DNA from: Dasyornis broadbenti | Taxonomy: Eukaryota > Chordata > Aves > Passeriformes > Dasyornithidae | DNA: 64,000 nt | NCBI GenBank assembly: GCA_013397935.1 | Contig: VZRN01005387.1 | Span: 504,555-568,554 of the forward strand | Reading direction: 5' to 3' | Shown: piece by piece, positions 28,565 to 40,000 of the stretch | How positions within the stretch are numbered: position 1 is the stretch's first letter | Layout of the letters: every line of letters begins with the position of its first letter | Made by a program: the position numbers and the translations under genes | The notes under the pieces: generated by a model | Told to the model about the DNA's origin: nothing | What the model saw: the letters and a program-made list of their open reading frames with translations, nothing else | Database searches by the model: none

Positions 28565-28734
28565 GGGCGGCCGGGGGAGCCCCGCGATTGGCCTCCGCCC
28601 GGCGGCTGGCGTGTCAGTCGGGCTCCAGGGGTGGCCCTGGGAGCCGCTCGCCCAGCCCTCTGACGGGATGAAGCCTTTAGGGGGATGCGGAGCTCTTTGC
28701 ATTTTGATTAAAGCCCCTCATCTCCCCTCAGTCT
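28565..28734 (+). promoter_or_regulatory. COL11A1: Probable COL11A1 core promoter: GC boxes, inverted CCAAT box, Inr-like element
   Basis: In order: GGGCGG (28565-28570), ATTGG (28587-28591, an inverted CCAAT box), CCGCCC (28595-28600) and TCAGTCT (28728-28734), which fits the initiator pattern YYANWYY with A at 28730. With +1 at 28730 the ATTGG lies at about -143. From memory, the human COL11A1 proximal promoter is TATA-less and depends on a CBF/NF-Y site in this inverted orientation roughly 120-150 bp upstream of the start, which fits well. GATTAAA at 28706-28712 is too close to the proposed start to act as a normal TATA box. The start site is inferred and not measured. Confidence 0.6.
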
Positions 28735-28935
28735 GAAGGCAGGGCACCGGGGAGGACGGGTCGGAGGGGCCTGTGCAAGGCCGGGCAGAGCGGGAGCGGG
28801 GCGAGAGAGAAATCCTCTCTCGGTTTATCACGTATGGCTCTATAGGAGAAGTCATCTCTGGGAATATAGTGGAAAGGACGGAGCTGGTATAAACTGAAGG
28901 CGCCCGTGTTTAATTCACACTTGTGGGTGCCCAGC
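28730..28935 (+). other. COL11A1: Predicted 5' UTR of COL11A1 exon 1
   Basis: If transcription starts at the Inr-like A, the leader is about 206 nt. It contains a single upstream ATG (28834) and ends in a potential stem-loop that encloses the main start codon. The 5' limit is a prediction, and GC-rich promoters often have several starts. Confidence 0.45.
28834..28845 (+). other. Minimal upstream ORF (Met-Ala-Leu-stop) in the predicted leader
   Basis: The sequence atg gct cta tag lies 90 nt before the main ATG. G at +4 is favourable; T at -2 and G at -4 are neutral. It is the only ATG between the predicted start site and the main start codon. A three-codon uORF could reduce initiation on the main frame while allowing reinitiation. 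Its presence in the mRNA depends on where transcription starts. Confidence 0.5.
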
Positions 28936-28961
28936 ATGGAGATGCAGAGATGGTCCACAAG
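28920..28961 (+). promoter_or_regulatory. COL11A1: Potential RNA stem-loop enclosing the COL11A1 start codon
   Basis: CTTGTGG (28920-28926) is the exact reverse complement of CCACAAG (28955-28961). The 28-nt loop holds the start codon at 28936, the second in-frame ATG at 28942 and an out-of-frame ATG at 28950. An inner pairing GCAT/ATGC (28934-28937 with 28942-28945, loop GGAG) is also possible. Type I and III collagen mRNAs are known to carry a start-codon stem-loop bound by LARP6; this element resembles it in position only. Whether it forms or is conserved is unknown. Confidence 0.35.
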
Positions 28962-29050
28962 GTGGAAAACGAGAAGGTGGCCCTGGGACTCGGCTGTAAC
29001 CGTGCTCATCACCTTCGCTTTTCTTCTCCGGACTGCAGAGGTCAGAGGAG
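28936..29050 (+). CDS. COL11A1: COL11A1 exon 1 coding part: signal peptide
   Basis: This exon encodes 38 codons plus one base. The peptide has a basic n-region (R5, R9, K11, R13, R14), a hydrophobic core AVTVLITFAFLL and ends TAEVRG, as expected of an ER signal peptide routing procollagen for secretion. The core motif RWKTRRWPWD parallels RWKTKRWLWD of the human chain, and both end EVRG before the exon 2 junction. Two in-frame ATGs exist. The ATG at 28936 has A at -3 and G at +4, a strong Kozak context. The ATG at 28942 (G at -3, C at +4) gives a length closer to the human protein (36 versus 35 residues before the junction). I start at 28936 because it is first and stronger; a GTG in the same frame at 28906 is not a plausible start. 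The donor is GGAG|gtaaga, phase 1. Confidence 0.93.
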
Positions 29051-30146
29051 GTAAGAAAGCAAAGGGAAGCCGGGGAGTCCAGTCGCCTCTCTCCCCTCCT
29101 CGGGCAGAGGACCTAGGGTATGGCTGAGGCCGCGTTTCAGAGGAAACCTGTCAGAGGGACTCCCGGTGCTGGGGAGGCGAGAGCGCTCTCGGGGCAGGCT
29201 CGGAGAGCCGCAGGGAGCCCCCGGCAGCGCGGGCTGGGACGTCCCTCCCAGGTGCCGCCGAGGGATGGATCTCGCTCAGCCTTAGCCTTAAACTTTGGAT
29301 GTGTTCCTAATGAGGTAAAGGAGATGCACCGGCGGGGTGGGAAAATGAAAGAAATACTTGTTGAACAGAGCGACCTATCCTCTTCCAGCACTGGACTCTG
29401 TTTTGTGGAGTGTGCGTCCGACTTTGTTTTGTTGAACTGGTGAAGTTTACCAGGTTGTGACTGAAATTGACCGACAAGTATCTGCCTTCTCGGAGGGGCG
29501 AGGAAAGGGAAAGTTGCGGGAGGTGGAGGCTCTCTGCTCTGATTTTCCCCGTTCTCCTCTCTTGTATTTTTCCTTTTGCAACGGGTTTTAGTGGGCAAAA
29601 AGTTTTCCAGGACGAAAATATCCTTGCAGGGGCCCTTTGGCAGCCGTTGCGGAGGGCAGCTCCCGGGGCAGCGGCGCCCCGCAGGTGGTGCGAGCCGTGC
29701 CGGGCCCGGAGATGCCCGGGGGGGCTTGGGGGGCTCAGCTCGATCATCATTGGGCTCCCCGCGGGCGGTGTCAGCGCCGGGGCGTCGTCCCCAGCCTCCT
29801 GCCCACCCTGCAGCCTCCTCGGGGTATCGAGTGGTCCCTTAGGTGTCCGTGGATCTGGTGGGCAGGGTGCGGCCCGCGGGGCACTGGGAGGGAGAACAAG
29901 AGCCAGGCAGCAGCGCAGCAGCCTCAGCAGAAAGGAATCGCCGCCCCCTCCCCCGCAGCTCCGCTCGCGTTCCCCGCACTTCTCCCCTCCGCACCGCTCT
30001 CCCTGGGCTCCCCGCACCGCCGCCAGCCCAGCTGGGCTTTCTGAGCTCAGCTCGCAGCTCGCCGAGCTGCCCTGCGGAGTCTCCGGTGGCGGGAGAGTTC
30101 TCTCCTACCGGGGCTGAAAACGCTGCCTCTTCCTCCCTTCCTCCAT

Positions 30147-30161
30147 CCCTCCCTCCCTCCC
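30147..30161 (-). promoter_or_regulatory. Canonical G-quadruplex motif, minus strand
   Basis: Four CCC tracts separated by single T bases on the + strand give GGG-A-GGG-A-GGG-A-GGG on the minus (template) strand. Single-base loops are typical of very stable parallel quadruplexes. It sits about 1.1 kb downstream of the COL11A1 donor of exon 1, at the end of the CpG island. Confidence 0.6.
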
Positions 30162-30426
30162 ACCGGAGCCCGCAGGCGCATCTGGAGGCCAGTCTGGCTG
30201 GGACTGAGGTTTTTATTTTTCTGTGGGTCTGACATCAACGAAGGAGCTTAACTCTCCGAAATGAAAGGCTTAATTTTTTATGTATTTATTATTTTAACGA
30301 GGTATTTCTCGATCTGAATTCCCTGAATCAACAGGCGTCCTAGAGGGAGCAGGGAAAGGTGATCAGTTTCCATTCAAGCCTTTATACCTGGGCGCAACCT
30401 TGACGGTGTCAGATCAATCAGTGCTC

Positions 30427-30440
30427 CTGCCCCCTGCTGG
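30427..30440 (-). promoter_or_regulatory. CTCF-like binding motif in intron 1
   Basis: Read on the minus strand the site is CCAGCAGGGGGCAG, which satisfies all 14 positions of the CTCF core CCASYAGRKGGCRS. It lies about 1.4 kb inside intron 1, just past the CpG island edge, where CTCF sites near promoters are common. By the degeneracy of the pattern, a match is expected well under once by chance in a window of this size. Occupancy cannot be judged from sequence. Confidence 0.55.
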
Positions 30441-31341
30441 CCCCGTTTCTGACAGGGACTGGAGGGGTCAGATTTCATCCCTCTTGCAATTCCAGGGACT
30501 CGCTGGAGTTACACCAGGGTGAATTAACCTCGCACAGCTTCAAGGATTCGGCTTCCCGTTACTATGTGGTAACTAAATTTCTTCAAGAAAAATACCGTCC
30601 TCAAAGGCATGATCGATTTGTTATGCCACTTTTCACAGTAGAACTGGCTAAATTAGGTAGGGTTTATGTAGATTCTGTTTACATAATGGATTGGATGCAA
30701 ATGACAAGTTAAAAGGGAATCTAAACCCAAACAGCCCCAGAAAAATCAACAGAACTTACACTGAAATCAGCTGAACTGATACTTGCTGGACTGTATTCAG
30801 CAACATTAGGCAGACTAATTTGGTTGTGGTGACTTTATTCAACACTAAAAGGCTATATTGACAGTCTTCTAGTCTTCTGTAGAAAGGACATTTCAGAAAC
30901 ATAAAACTACAGGCTTCTTATGTTTGTGGGAGAATTCTGAAAAGAACTTAGTTCTTGAACTTTTCTGAGATACAGTGTGCTATTTGCTTAGGAACTACAG
31001 GGAGCTGTGTGTTCAGGGCTTGATCTGTTATTGAAGTCAGTAAGAGTTTTTCCATTGACTTGCAGAGGGACTAGAATTTGACCTAATTTCTCTAACAGCA
31101 TACAAGGGACTTATTTCTGAACCATCTATTATGCAGTCTAATCTTACTTAAAGTAGTTAAAAGAGAACATAGGACATAATGATTCCTACTTGAAGATAGG
31201 AGGGGGAAAATGCCGAGGAATAAAATAAAATAGCATAAATGGCAAGTAAACAATATGATTGAATGAAAATGCTGGATCAAATATGAATGCTGGGCAAAAT
31301 ATGAATTGCCTCTATAAACTCTTTTAAATCCTCTGTTCTTC

Positions 31342-31380
31342 AATTTTCTTTTCACAAACTACCTCTGTGAAAAGAAAATT
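31342..31380. repeat. Perfect 15-bp inverted repeat (hairpin), intron 1
   Basis: AATTTTCTTTTCACA (31342-31356) and its exact reverse complement TGTGAAAAGAAAATT (31366-31380) are separated by nine bases. The arms are mostly pyrimidine and purine respectively. No transposon body, TA-type flanking duplication or miRNA-length precursor is visible. Confidence 0.97.
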
Positions 31381-31506
31381 ACGTGGTATGTTCATATAAA
31401 GTGTTAATCATATAGCGGTGACTTTTTTAAGGATAAATCATTCCATGTAGACAAACCTCAACAGATTCCTAAAATTCTTGACTTTTTTTCCAAAGTATCT
31501 TTGCTT

Positions 31507-31590
31507 AACAAAAAAAAACAAAACAACAACAACAACAACAACAACAACAAAAAAACCAAAAAACCAAAAAAAAAAATTTAAAAAAATAGA
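31507..31590 (+). repeat. A-rich / (AAC)n low-complexity tract in intron 1
   Basis: A poly-A stretch, then about ten AAC units (31522-31550), then A-rich sequence with CC interruptions, ending near a run of A and T. Confidence 0.95.
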
Positions 31591-34024
31591 GAAATATGAG
31601 GTGTCTTTCATACTCATAAGAAATGGTGTGTGAACAAGTGTTTGGGCTCTTGAGTTATTTCTTCTTTAGACAGAAAAAGTTACAGAAGTGAGAATCAACT
31701 GAATGGGAAAAGCAGTGACTCATACTTGGTCAGCTCAGTGCCCACCAGCTCTTGAGCAGCTCTTTTTAGAAAATATTTTTGCTTTATGACTTGGCTAAAG
31801 TAAACAAAATTCAGGATTTTAAAAGACATCCTTTGATTTCCTTTCCCCTTCCTCACCTTTAATACTAAAGCTGTTGGTAATGTGTTTGGAATGAATAAAC
31901 TCATTTAGTCAAAATGGCATGGCTTCAACGCTGTAAATTTTTTGTAAGGGCTTGACATCAATGCACTATTGTGATGCTGATTTAAATTTCATGGGCAAGA
32001 GATGAAAAATCAGTCTTTTTATTATTTATAAGCTTTTTTCAAGCAAATGGAAATCTAGCTCTTAATCTGAGTGAGGGAAAAAAAATAAATTAAAAAGCCT
32101 TGCTGAAAATGAGGCTGTGAACCTATGTACAGAAAACACACTTTGGACCGTCTGTGTCAGTGACAAGCAGATTTGTTTCTAATATAGAGCAGATACTTCT
32201 TACTGTCATCTTAGGAAATATAAAGGTTCCTTGTGCTTCCCCCTCACAGGCTTGGAAACTAGTGGGAGCTCTAGGTGCAGCAGGAATGCAGAACTGGGCC
32301 AATCAGTGATGGCGAAAGGCGAGTTTTCTTTGTGGGTGCACACTTAACGCTGCTATTTATTTGTATTTGCTTAGTAAGGAAGATATGGATCTTGTTGAAT
32401 GTATCCAGCTAGTCTAAACCTGTACAAAATAGTATTTTAAACTTGAAAAGTATAAATTTTTTCTCAGAAATATTTATGATGTAAAGCAGTTTTGATTTTA
32501 ACTGATCGATTAACTCTTAAGATTGAAAAAAGACTATAACATTCTAATAATTCCTTTATTTTTCAGTGAAATTGTCTAGTGGGATAATTTGTGTGCCTTT
32601 CTGAGATTGTTATTGACAAAATTGGCAAAAATGAATAAATCAAAGGGTGATTTCACTAGATGCAGCCAGTGGTCCTAGCTGAAGTTTTTCTGAGTCCCAA
32701 GGATCAGCAGGTGAAATGGTCCGATCTTCCCAGAACAGTGCAAGAGAGACCTGCATGAATACATCTGTTTTGCTATATAACTTTGATTTCTTAATTGTTT
32801 CTAAGGTAAAATAATTATTTCAACTGCAGTAGCAGACATCAGACACAGAAAAAAATGACTGGTATGCGTTGTTAATTTTTAGAGTGAGTATCTTTGCATT
32901 TAATTTAGAAGGAGGATTCCTGAGGATCCAAGAAAGGACTATTCAGGCTGTAGGAAACCTCTTTTTCCTAACTCTGCAGAAAAGAAGTTTCTCAACTTCG
33001 GTTTTGAGTATATCTTAACAAGTTTAACTGTATATAGGTGCACAAATTCTCAGTGGCTTTGACTTGAAATAATCTCCTTCCTAGTACCTACAGTTGAAAT
33101 GACAATAGGAAAAAAAGAATCTTTGATATAAAACCTTTCCCAGTTTATTTATCTTTTGTTCTGATTACTAAAGAAACCCTATGAAAAGCAACTCACCCCC
33201 AAAACTCCCATTGTTTCCAAAACTGGTGTCTGCAGCAGATGCAAAATGTAGGAAAAAAGTTGTCATACTTATTTTCACAACTGTCTTGCCCAAGGTTGCT
33301 TGATCTCCTCCAAAGAGAGCCCTGAATTCTCACACAGTTGCAGCATACTAAAGGAGCCATGACACTACTGCTGAGGTTATACCTAAAACACACTGGAGCA
33401 ATTATGTCTTTCCCGGATTTGTTTTGTACAGTGGCGAACAGTAGGGTTTCCATCTGCCAGCAAGATTAAGAAGTTGCTTTTCTTTTCTCTGTAGAGCGTT
33501 CTGCTTCTTTTCAGAAGAAATCCTCCCAGCATTGGTTAATTTATCATTGTTTTGAGTATTTGTTGATAATAGGAGGGAATAAATTTAGCAGAGCTTGGGA
33601 GAAATCTCTAATGTTTTAAGAATGTGAAGTCTCATGCAGTGATAGAGATTTGCCCTCTGGATGGACACAATAGAGAACAGTGGCTTGAAAGGAATTAGGT
33701 TAACACACATGCCTGTTGCAAGGGCTTATAACTGTTCTACTCAGTTTTAAATACCAAGTTTACAGACTGTAAATGTAAGGATTAATTGTTGACCCGGTTA
33801 TTACAATAGCAGTAGAATCTGGCAGAACTGAAATTCGTTTTAGCACATTAGCACACATAAGGGGCTGTAAAAACCTTTGTGAATTTCAGGTCTGGGACTT
33901 CACTGCATGTCCAAGTGTTAATGTACACAGTGTGTGAAATAGAAGGTATTTGGCAGAGCTCATATTATGGAAGCAGAGTGTTTGCTGCGAACCAAATTGA
34001 AAGATGTTTTACAAAAGATGAATT

Positions 34025-34039
34025 AAAAAAAAAAAAAAA
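34025..34039 (+). repeat. Poly(A) tract, 15 bases, intron 1
   Basis: A homopolymer run in intron 1. Confidence 0.95.
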
Positions 34040-37000
34040 GCTAAGATCCTGATCCTGCTATAAATAATGTCACTGGCAGCTAAGCTTTGTCTGTGATAGA
34101 AATTAACTCAGTTGTAAATCAAATTATGGTCACATTTTTAAAGTATTACTGCAGACTAAGTGTCACCTCCTCTGTCCCTTAGCTTACTCAAATTATCATA
34201 GTAATCTGGTAGATTATCAAACATTCACAGTTTATAAATAGTTCAAGATTTTACAACCTTGCTGTCTGCTTAGGAGGAATTCCTGCTAATATTGGTAGGA
34301 TACAGAATTGGATCTGATTTCCTTGCATTGCTCTCACAAGAGAGATAACACCTTTGACATCAGTGAAAATATGGTGAAAGGTTTTAGTTGTACGAGTTGT
34401 TTCTCTATCAAATTAAATAGGATTACTTTAAATGGCACCATTTCTAAATCTTGTCCTTGGCTCTATTCTATGCTTAAAGCTGAAAAATGTACAAGTGTTC
34501 CATATTTGGAAACTCCCATTTGTTAGAAGATATTTTAGAACTTTTATTTGAATTATTTCTCAATAAATACCTTGACGACAAAACTTTTAAGTGGACTCAG
34601 TTTCTTTCATGTTTCATTGCTGAGGGAACACCTTGTCTCTTCCTGTAGCAAGGACCATTTTTAGACTGTGCCTCTTTTTTATATGGTAATAGAAACAGGA
34701 TACTCAAGAATGTAATACTTGTTTTGCTGATTTTCACAGCTGGAACTACTGTGTTTGCTGTCTGTACAAAAAGAACTTTTTGAATCTTTAGCAGAGGCCT
34801 CACTATAGTTAGACACTTGGAATGCAGTCCTAAAAGATTTTGCTGTGGTGCAAAATAAGTCCATAGAAATATGGAGACAGATATTAAAGTACTGTAAACT
34901 AATGGACCAATACAGGTCTGCACAGATGATGAACAATCTCTTGGGGGTAACAAGTGAAACCTTTTATGGAATCACCATCAGGTCTTTAGTTCTTGATGGC
35001 AGTCAATGTTGCTAAACAAGTGATTAAAGTACAATTACCCAGTCTCAAAGAACGTTTTGAGTAATAAAAGTCACATTTGGTGGTGAAATACAAAAAGCAA
35101 ATAACGATAAAAAGCCTGAAAATCTAGGTTACACTTCACAATTATGCAATGTAACAAAACTTTAAAATGTGGGGTTTTTAAATATTTCCAGTAAATAAAT
35201 CAACCTGCAGGCTAATGTTGCTAAAGATCTGAGTGTGTAGTTGTACATAGACAAGTATTGTCCTGGTTTGAGTATAGGATATAAGTGGTAGGGGGGAGGG
35301 TTGTGTTTGTTTGGGGATTTTGTTTTAGTAGTTGGTGAGTATCAAAATTGGATCTCATCTATGTCTAGACTGTCTGCATAGCCTTTGAAATACTGTATCA
35401 TATTTAGTTGATTTTGCAGCATAGGAAGTCAATGAAAAATTTCCAAGTAACTGGTGTGAAAACAGAAGTAGCCAGCTCTGAGCAGTTTCACAGAAGGCTC
35501 TGTTGGTGAAATAGTCAGTCCTAGGCTATTTCAAGCATTCCTGTATGCATCTGGATAATCTCTAGTTCTTGTAAGCATTAAATATGGAAACACTGCAATA
35601 ACACCTATTGCTGAAAATGTCACCAGTCAAGATCCCAATTACATAATTCATCAAGGAAATTCATGTAGGAGAATTCTTAACAGGTAAAATAACCTTGAAG
35701 TATGTCTCCAGAAGTGTATATATGGGCAACATATATTCAGTTAACCTCATAAATTTATATTCATGTTCCTAGAAAAAATTAAACCGGCTTAATGTTCTGG
35801 AGCACTATGTAATTAGGCAATTCAATTGGTTTCAGTTTTGTAGCTTGAAGATGCTCCGTAACTCACTTTTGCAGCCCATGAAACAGAGTTCATTTTATCC
35901 AGCTCTATAAAGTCCATCTGTGAGAAGCATTGGAACCTCCACAAAGGCCACTGCAGAACCAATGCTTTGATGCTGCTTCCCAGAGCAGTTCTTCTGGGCT
36001 CTCAGCAGAGCTGGGAGGCAGGCGATGGTCAGACTGCCAAGCCCAAATGCCTGTGAGCAAGGGCAGCTCTGCCCAGAGCTGGCCAGTAGGAAACGGTGAG
36101 GATAGAAGAGTGGCTGATCCTTTTCTGGTGCTTAGACACCGAGGGCTGAACTGCAGAGAGCCTTTGCTGGGGGTACAGAGACTGGAGTCTGCAGTGGGGG
36201 AGGTAAAAGAGTCCATTCGAAGAACTGCAAAGCTCAGTGAAGCACTTGGGCGTAACATGCTTTTCAATTCTTGCTTTTGGATGTTTACTTCTCTATTCAT
36301 GCTTAACAGATGAAGAACACAGTAAAATAATAAGTGTAGATAATAATATACGTATTTCTTTTTTAAAGGATATCCATCATAACTGCCCACTATAAGTAAA
36401 AGTGTCTAAGAGTGGAAGTAAGAACAGAAATATTGTTACCACATTAGAAATAACACAGTTTTCTAGTAATTGATGGGTCTTGTTTTGTATCTTAAAGGTC
36501 AACAAACTATCAGTTTGTCAAATCCAGATTCTAACACTGCTGGTAAAAAAGAGGTAAAGACCTCTTACATTCATTAGGTCTTGGATCATTTAATGAGTGT
36601 CAGTTAGAAACCTTCATCATAGTAGTGTTTGTCTTTACCCACCTGTAGAATACACAGAACATCCTTAGAATGAGCACTTAGAGTTATAAAGGTTCAAAAT
36701 TGTAAGAAAAGTAAATAAACTAAACAACTGTAGGCTATTATGCCTTTAATAGGTAGCATGGTTTCAGAAACCTGTGGTGCAGTCAGTACCTTCTACTTAG
36801 GCCCCTAAATATCTACCTAGAAATCCAACCAGAGGTAGCCTCTTTTGAAAATCTTGTTCGCAAATATAAGGAGTCCCTTCATTAGCACTCACCAAATACA
36901 CACATTTTAGCCTACCAGGCCATCACAGCTTATAGGTTTTAAATCATCTGTTACAGTGACATAAACCTGGACTAAACTTTGAGAAAACACTCCATTTAGA

Positions 37001-40000
37001 ACTGAAGATTAATGTTTCGATGCTCTTTAAAGTTTTAGGTTTTGTGGTGGCTCCATTGGAACAGATTACTGGCAGAATTAAGCCTATTTCCATGGAAAAA
37101 TATGAAGTAAAATAATAGTAACTTAGAAATATTAGTCTTCCTAAATTTCTCATATAATTCTTTGTACTGGGGGAATTTAAGCTCTTTTCTACTCTACGGT
37201 TGTATGTCACTAATTAGGAGTTATTGATTGTAACTCTGAAAGGCTCTTTGTGAACACTCATAAATTTGCACTTTCATATCAATCAAAAAAGGGCACTGCC
37301 GAAGAATTATGAGAACTGGAGAAGTTATCTGTTTATTATATCAGAAAAACCCATAATACTGTTTAAAAGTACTCTTTACTACTTCAAAAAGAAGGAAAAG
37401 GCAAAGTTACTATAGGTATTAACAGTATTGCAAACACTGAGTGGCACTCTTGGTTTGCTAAAGTGTATTTGTAGAGCAATGAATACGGCCTCTTTTTTTC
37501 TCATTTGAGTTTTGTTATTGTTTGCATTCAAAGTAGGTCCCCCAGCAGGCAGTCTGGAAGCATCTTGTAAATTATGTAGGCAAACACAGCCTTGAAATAG
37601 GGAAGGATCATTGTGCCTGTGCTCTCTCATAAAATTAAGATTAACATCCAGGAGTTACCAGACCAAAATCTAAATATAATAGGATTTCCACTTCTTTGCT
37701 TTATTAGGTAATTGGAAAGAAATAAACATATTTTAGTCTAAATGAGTCATGCCCTGAAAAATTTCTTATGGGAATAAATTTTGTAGCCAGAAGCTGCCAC
37801 CACAATCACTTTCCCGTCAGTCTTGGAGAGTTCTACTTTGAGGCCTGATGGTCGAGTCCTTCCCTCTGAAAATACAGATGATGGTTTCCTGTGTATATCC
37901 TATCTTCAACAGCACGTCTGTCTTGAACTGTTTGGTCCTCAGGCACCAGCACCTTTATCTGCAGTCGAAAAGTGCTTTGCTGTACAGTTTATAGCGAGAG
38001 AACAGATGTCAAGTTTGGTACGCCCTATCTGAGAAGGTTCATGGGTCCATTCCCACTGCAGCTTCTAAGTGGTTCGCAGCATGTACCATGTTCAACAGAA
38101 GAAAACTCAAGGTGTTGGGCCTTTAGATTAGCCCATTCTGACGTCCACAGTTATCTTTTAAGGAATAGTCAAACTCACTCAAAAGTTCTCAATTCAGTGA
38201 GCAATAGATTTTCAAGCTGTATGTATTCCAAGTCTCCTGAGGACCTCTGCAGACAATCTGGGATTGGATCACTCTAAATGTTTGACCTCTTCAGATCTGA
38301 GTAAGACATGAAACACTGCATGAGATCCACGCTAGTGTGGAACTGCAGCCTCTCACGGAACTGGCTCATAAACTGCTTCTTAATACAGCTTTACCTAGGT
38401 TAGAAACCTGGCTGATAGCCAACTAGCCTAGATGGGTCAAAAAGAATTTCTGAAAAAACACAAGTATTCAGTAAATTTTTTCTTCTGCAAAAAAAGTTTC
38501 CAGTCATAAAGTGTCCAGGTCATTTTATTTGAATGAAAAGAATATAATACAGAATTTATCAATTTATTTGTGACTATAGCAGGCTTAAATTGCTAGTAAG
38601 ATACTGTGATTGGAAGCTGATATTTATGCTAAGAAACAGAAGATCAGGTTTTTCATATGCCTAAATGTCAATTTATTGCCACATACACATGAGCTACTTA
38701 AGGTGATACATTCTAGTTAGGTGAAACAATACAGCTCTATTTTCAGTGTGTGTTAATGGCCTAACATTTACAAACCTCACTTTGACAGTAATGTCACTCA
38801 CTAACCTGATTTGAGTAAAACTTTATAAAAAAGCATGTTGCAGATTGAAATATTGAAAGTCATTAAAATAAAGATAATTAACCTTAAAGTGTGATTGTAG
38901 CAGAAAGATAATATGTCTTGATTTTACATTTTTTAATTCAAAATTATTGTAGCTCGTATAATTCCAAAGATGATATTGCTGCCATTGGATGCGTTGTTGA
39001 TCCCTCTTTTTGGCTTCTGTACAGTTTGCTTTTGCAGGGTCGGATGGGCCTTGTCACAATGCAGAAATTTAATGGCAGCTGCTGAAGCAGAAACAAGGAA
39101 TTTTATTGCGTTTTGTTAAGGTACTAAGTTCACCATGATCTCAGTTACAGACAGAATACATACTTTATAAAAGAAGAAGATGATATTAAGCACCATTCAT
39201 TTAATTACCACCATTTAAATAAATCCAAATGTAATGAACCAGACATGACCATTCCAATGCAAATTTTCTTTCATATGTTACAACTTGTCCCTTTCCTGTA
39301 ATGTCTATTCTTTTACCTAAGGGTGTGTGATCATCTACAAGAAGCATTCCCATGGGGAGATGGAGAAGTGCTAAGCATTTTTACTGAAAACTGGGGTCAT
39401 CCTTAAGATGTCATGTATTGAGTAAGTCACCAGCACAGACTGTGTGTCCAAAGGGCTTCAGTTTCTGCCCTCCTGTACAGTTTCTCGGTCCCTCCTTTCT
39501 CTGCTATCATAACTTGTACTGTTGTGGTACCTGGGAACCTCGTCCATGGACAGTTTCCACCAAGAGAAAGGCAGAGCCATCCTGCGTAATAGATTCCAGC
39601 TCAAATATCAGGAAGTCTAAGTGGAGGAAGTCTTCTGAACTTGAAAAATAAGTGTTGTTTGTGACATTGTGGCATGTTGGAAATGAATCTGCTGTTTTCA
39701 CCAGATTCTCTTAACTCCAGAAGATACCATTGAGCAATGGTAGTAATTGTTAGGTATAGTGCAATATTAAGGCATCAGAATTTGATTCATATGTGTGGTA
39801 TTAGTATTATTAATAATGATTTATCACAGATTTAATTTCAATTTAGATACTGTGGAGTGAATGAAAGCTATATTTTCAACTGTGAATATATGATAATAGT
39901 GCAGTCTAGATTTCTACAGACTCTTTCAATCTCTAATGGCATTCTATTTTTACTGTACAGGGTTATGAATTCATAGAATAGAAAGCATTGTCGTAGCCTT

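Larger units (their letters stand above)
27490..30240. promoter_or_regulatory. COL11A1: CpG island spanning the COL11A1 promoter, exon 1 and the start of intron 1
   Basis: Base composition changes abruptly from AT-rich flank to CpG-dense, GC-rich sequence near 27490 and back again near 30240. The island contains the only dense CpG cluster of the window and is interrupted by an assembly gap. Several long open frames here, on both strands, are a by-product of high GC (few stop codons) and show no recognisable protein. Exon 1 sits in the second half, so the island extends about 1.2 kb into intron 1. Its bounds were judged by eye. Confidence 0.9.

Noticed and set aside
27473..28663. A 396-codon open frame and two others (27825-28736 +, 27959-28702 -)
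   Set aside because: They run through the 517-N assembly gap, so most of their length is unknown sequence; the readable ends show only GC-rich composition.
28706..28712. GATTAAA as a TATA box
   Set aside because: It is only about 18-24 bases before the Inr-like start, too close for a TATA element, and the promoter is CpG-type.
29467..30117. A 216-codon + frame, with a 236-codon minus frame at 29307-30017
   Set aside because: Both lie in the CpG island within intron 1, where stops are rare by composition. They are rich in Pro/Arg/Gly/Ala/Ser and show no domain or family similarity.
35905..36390. A 161-codon minus-strand open frame in intron 1
   Set aside because: No recognisable domain, no splice or promoter context, and an overlapping frame on the opposite strand; it coincides with a GC-rich patch.
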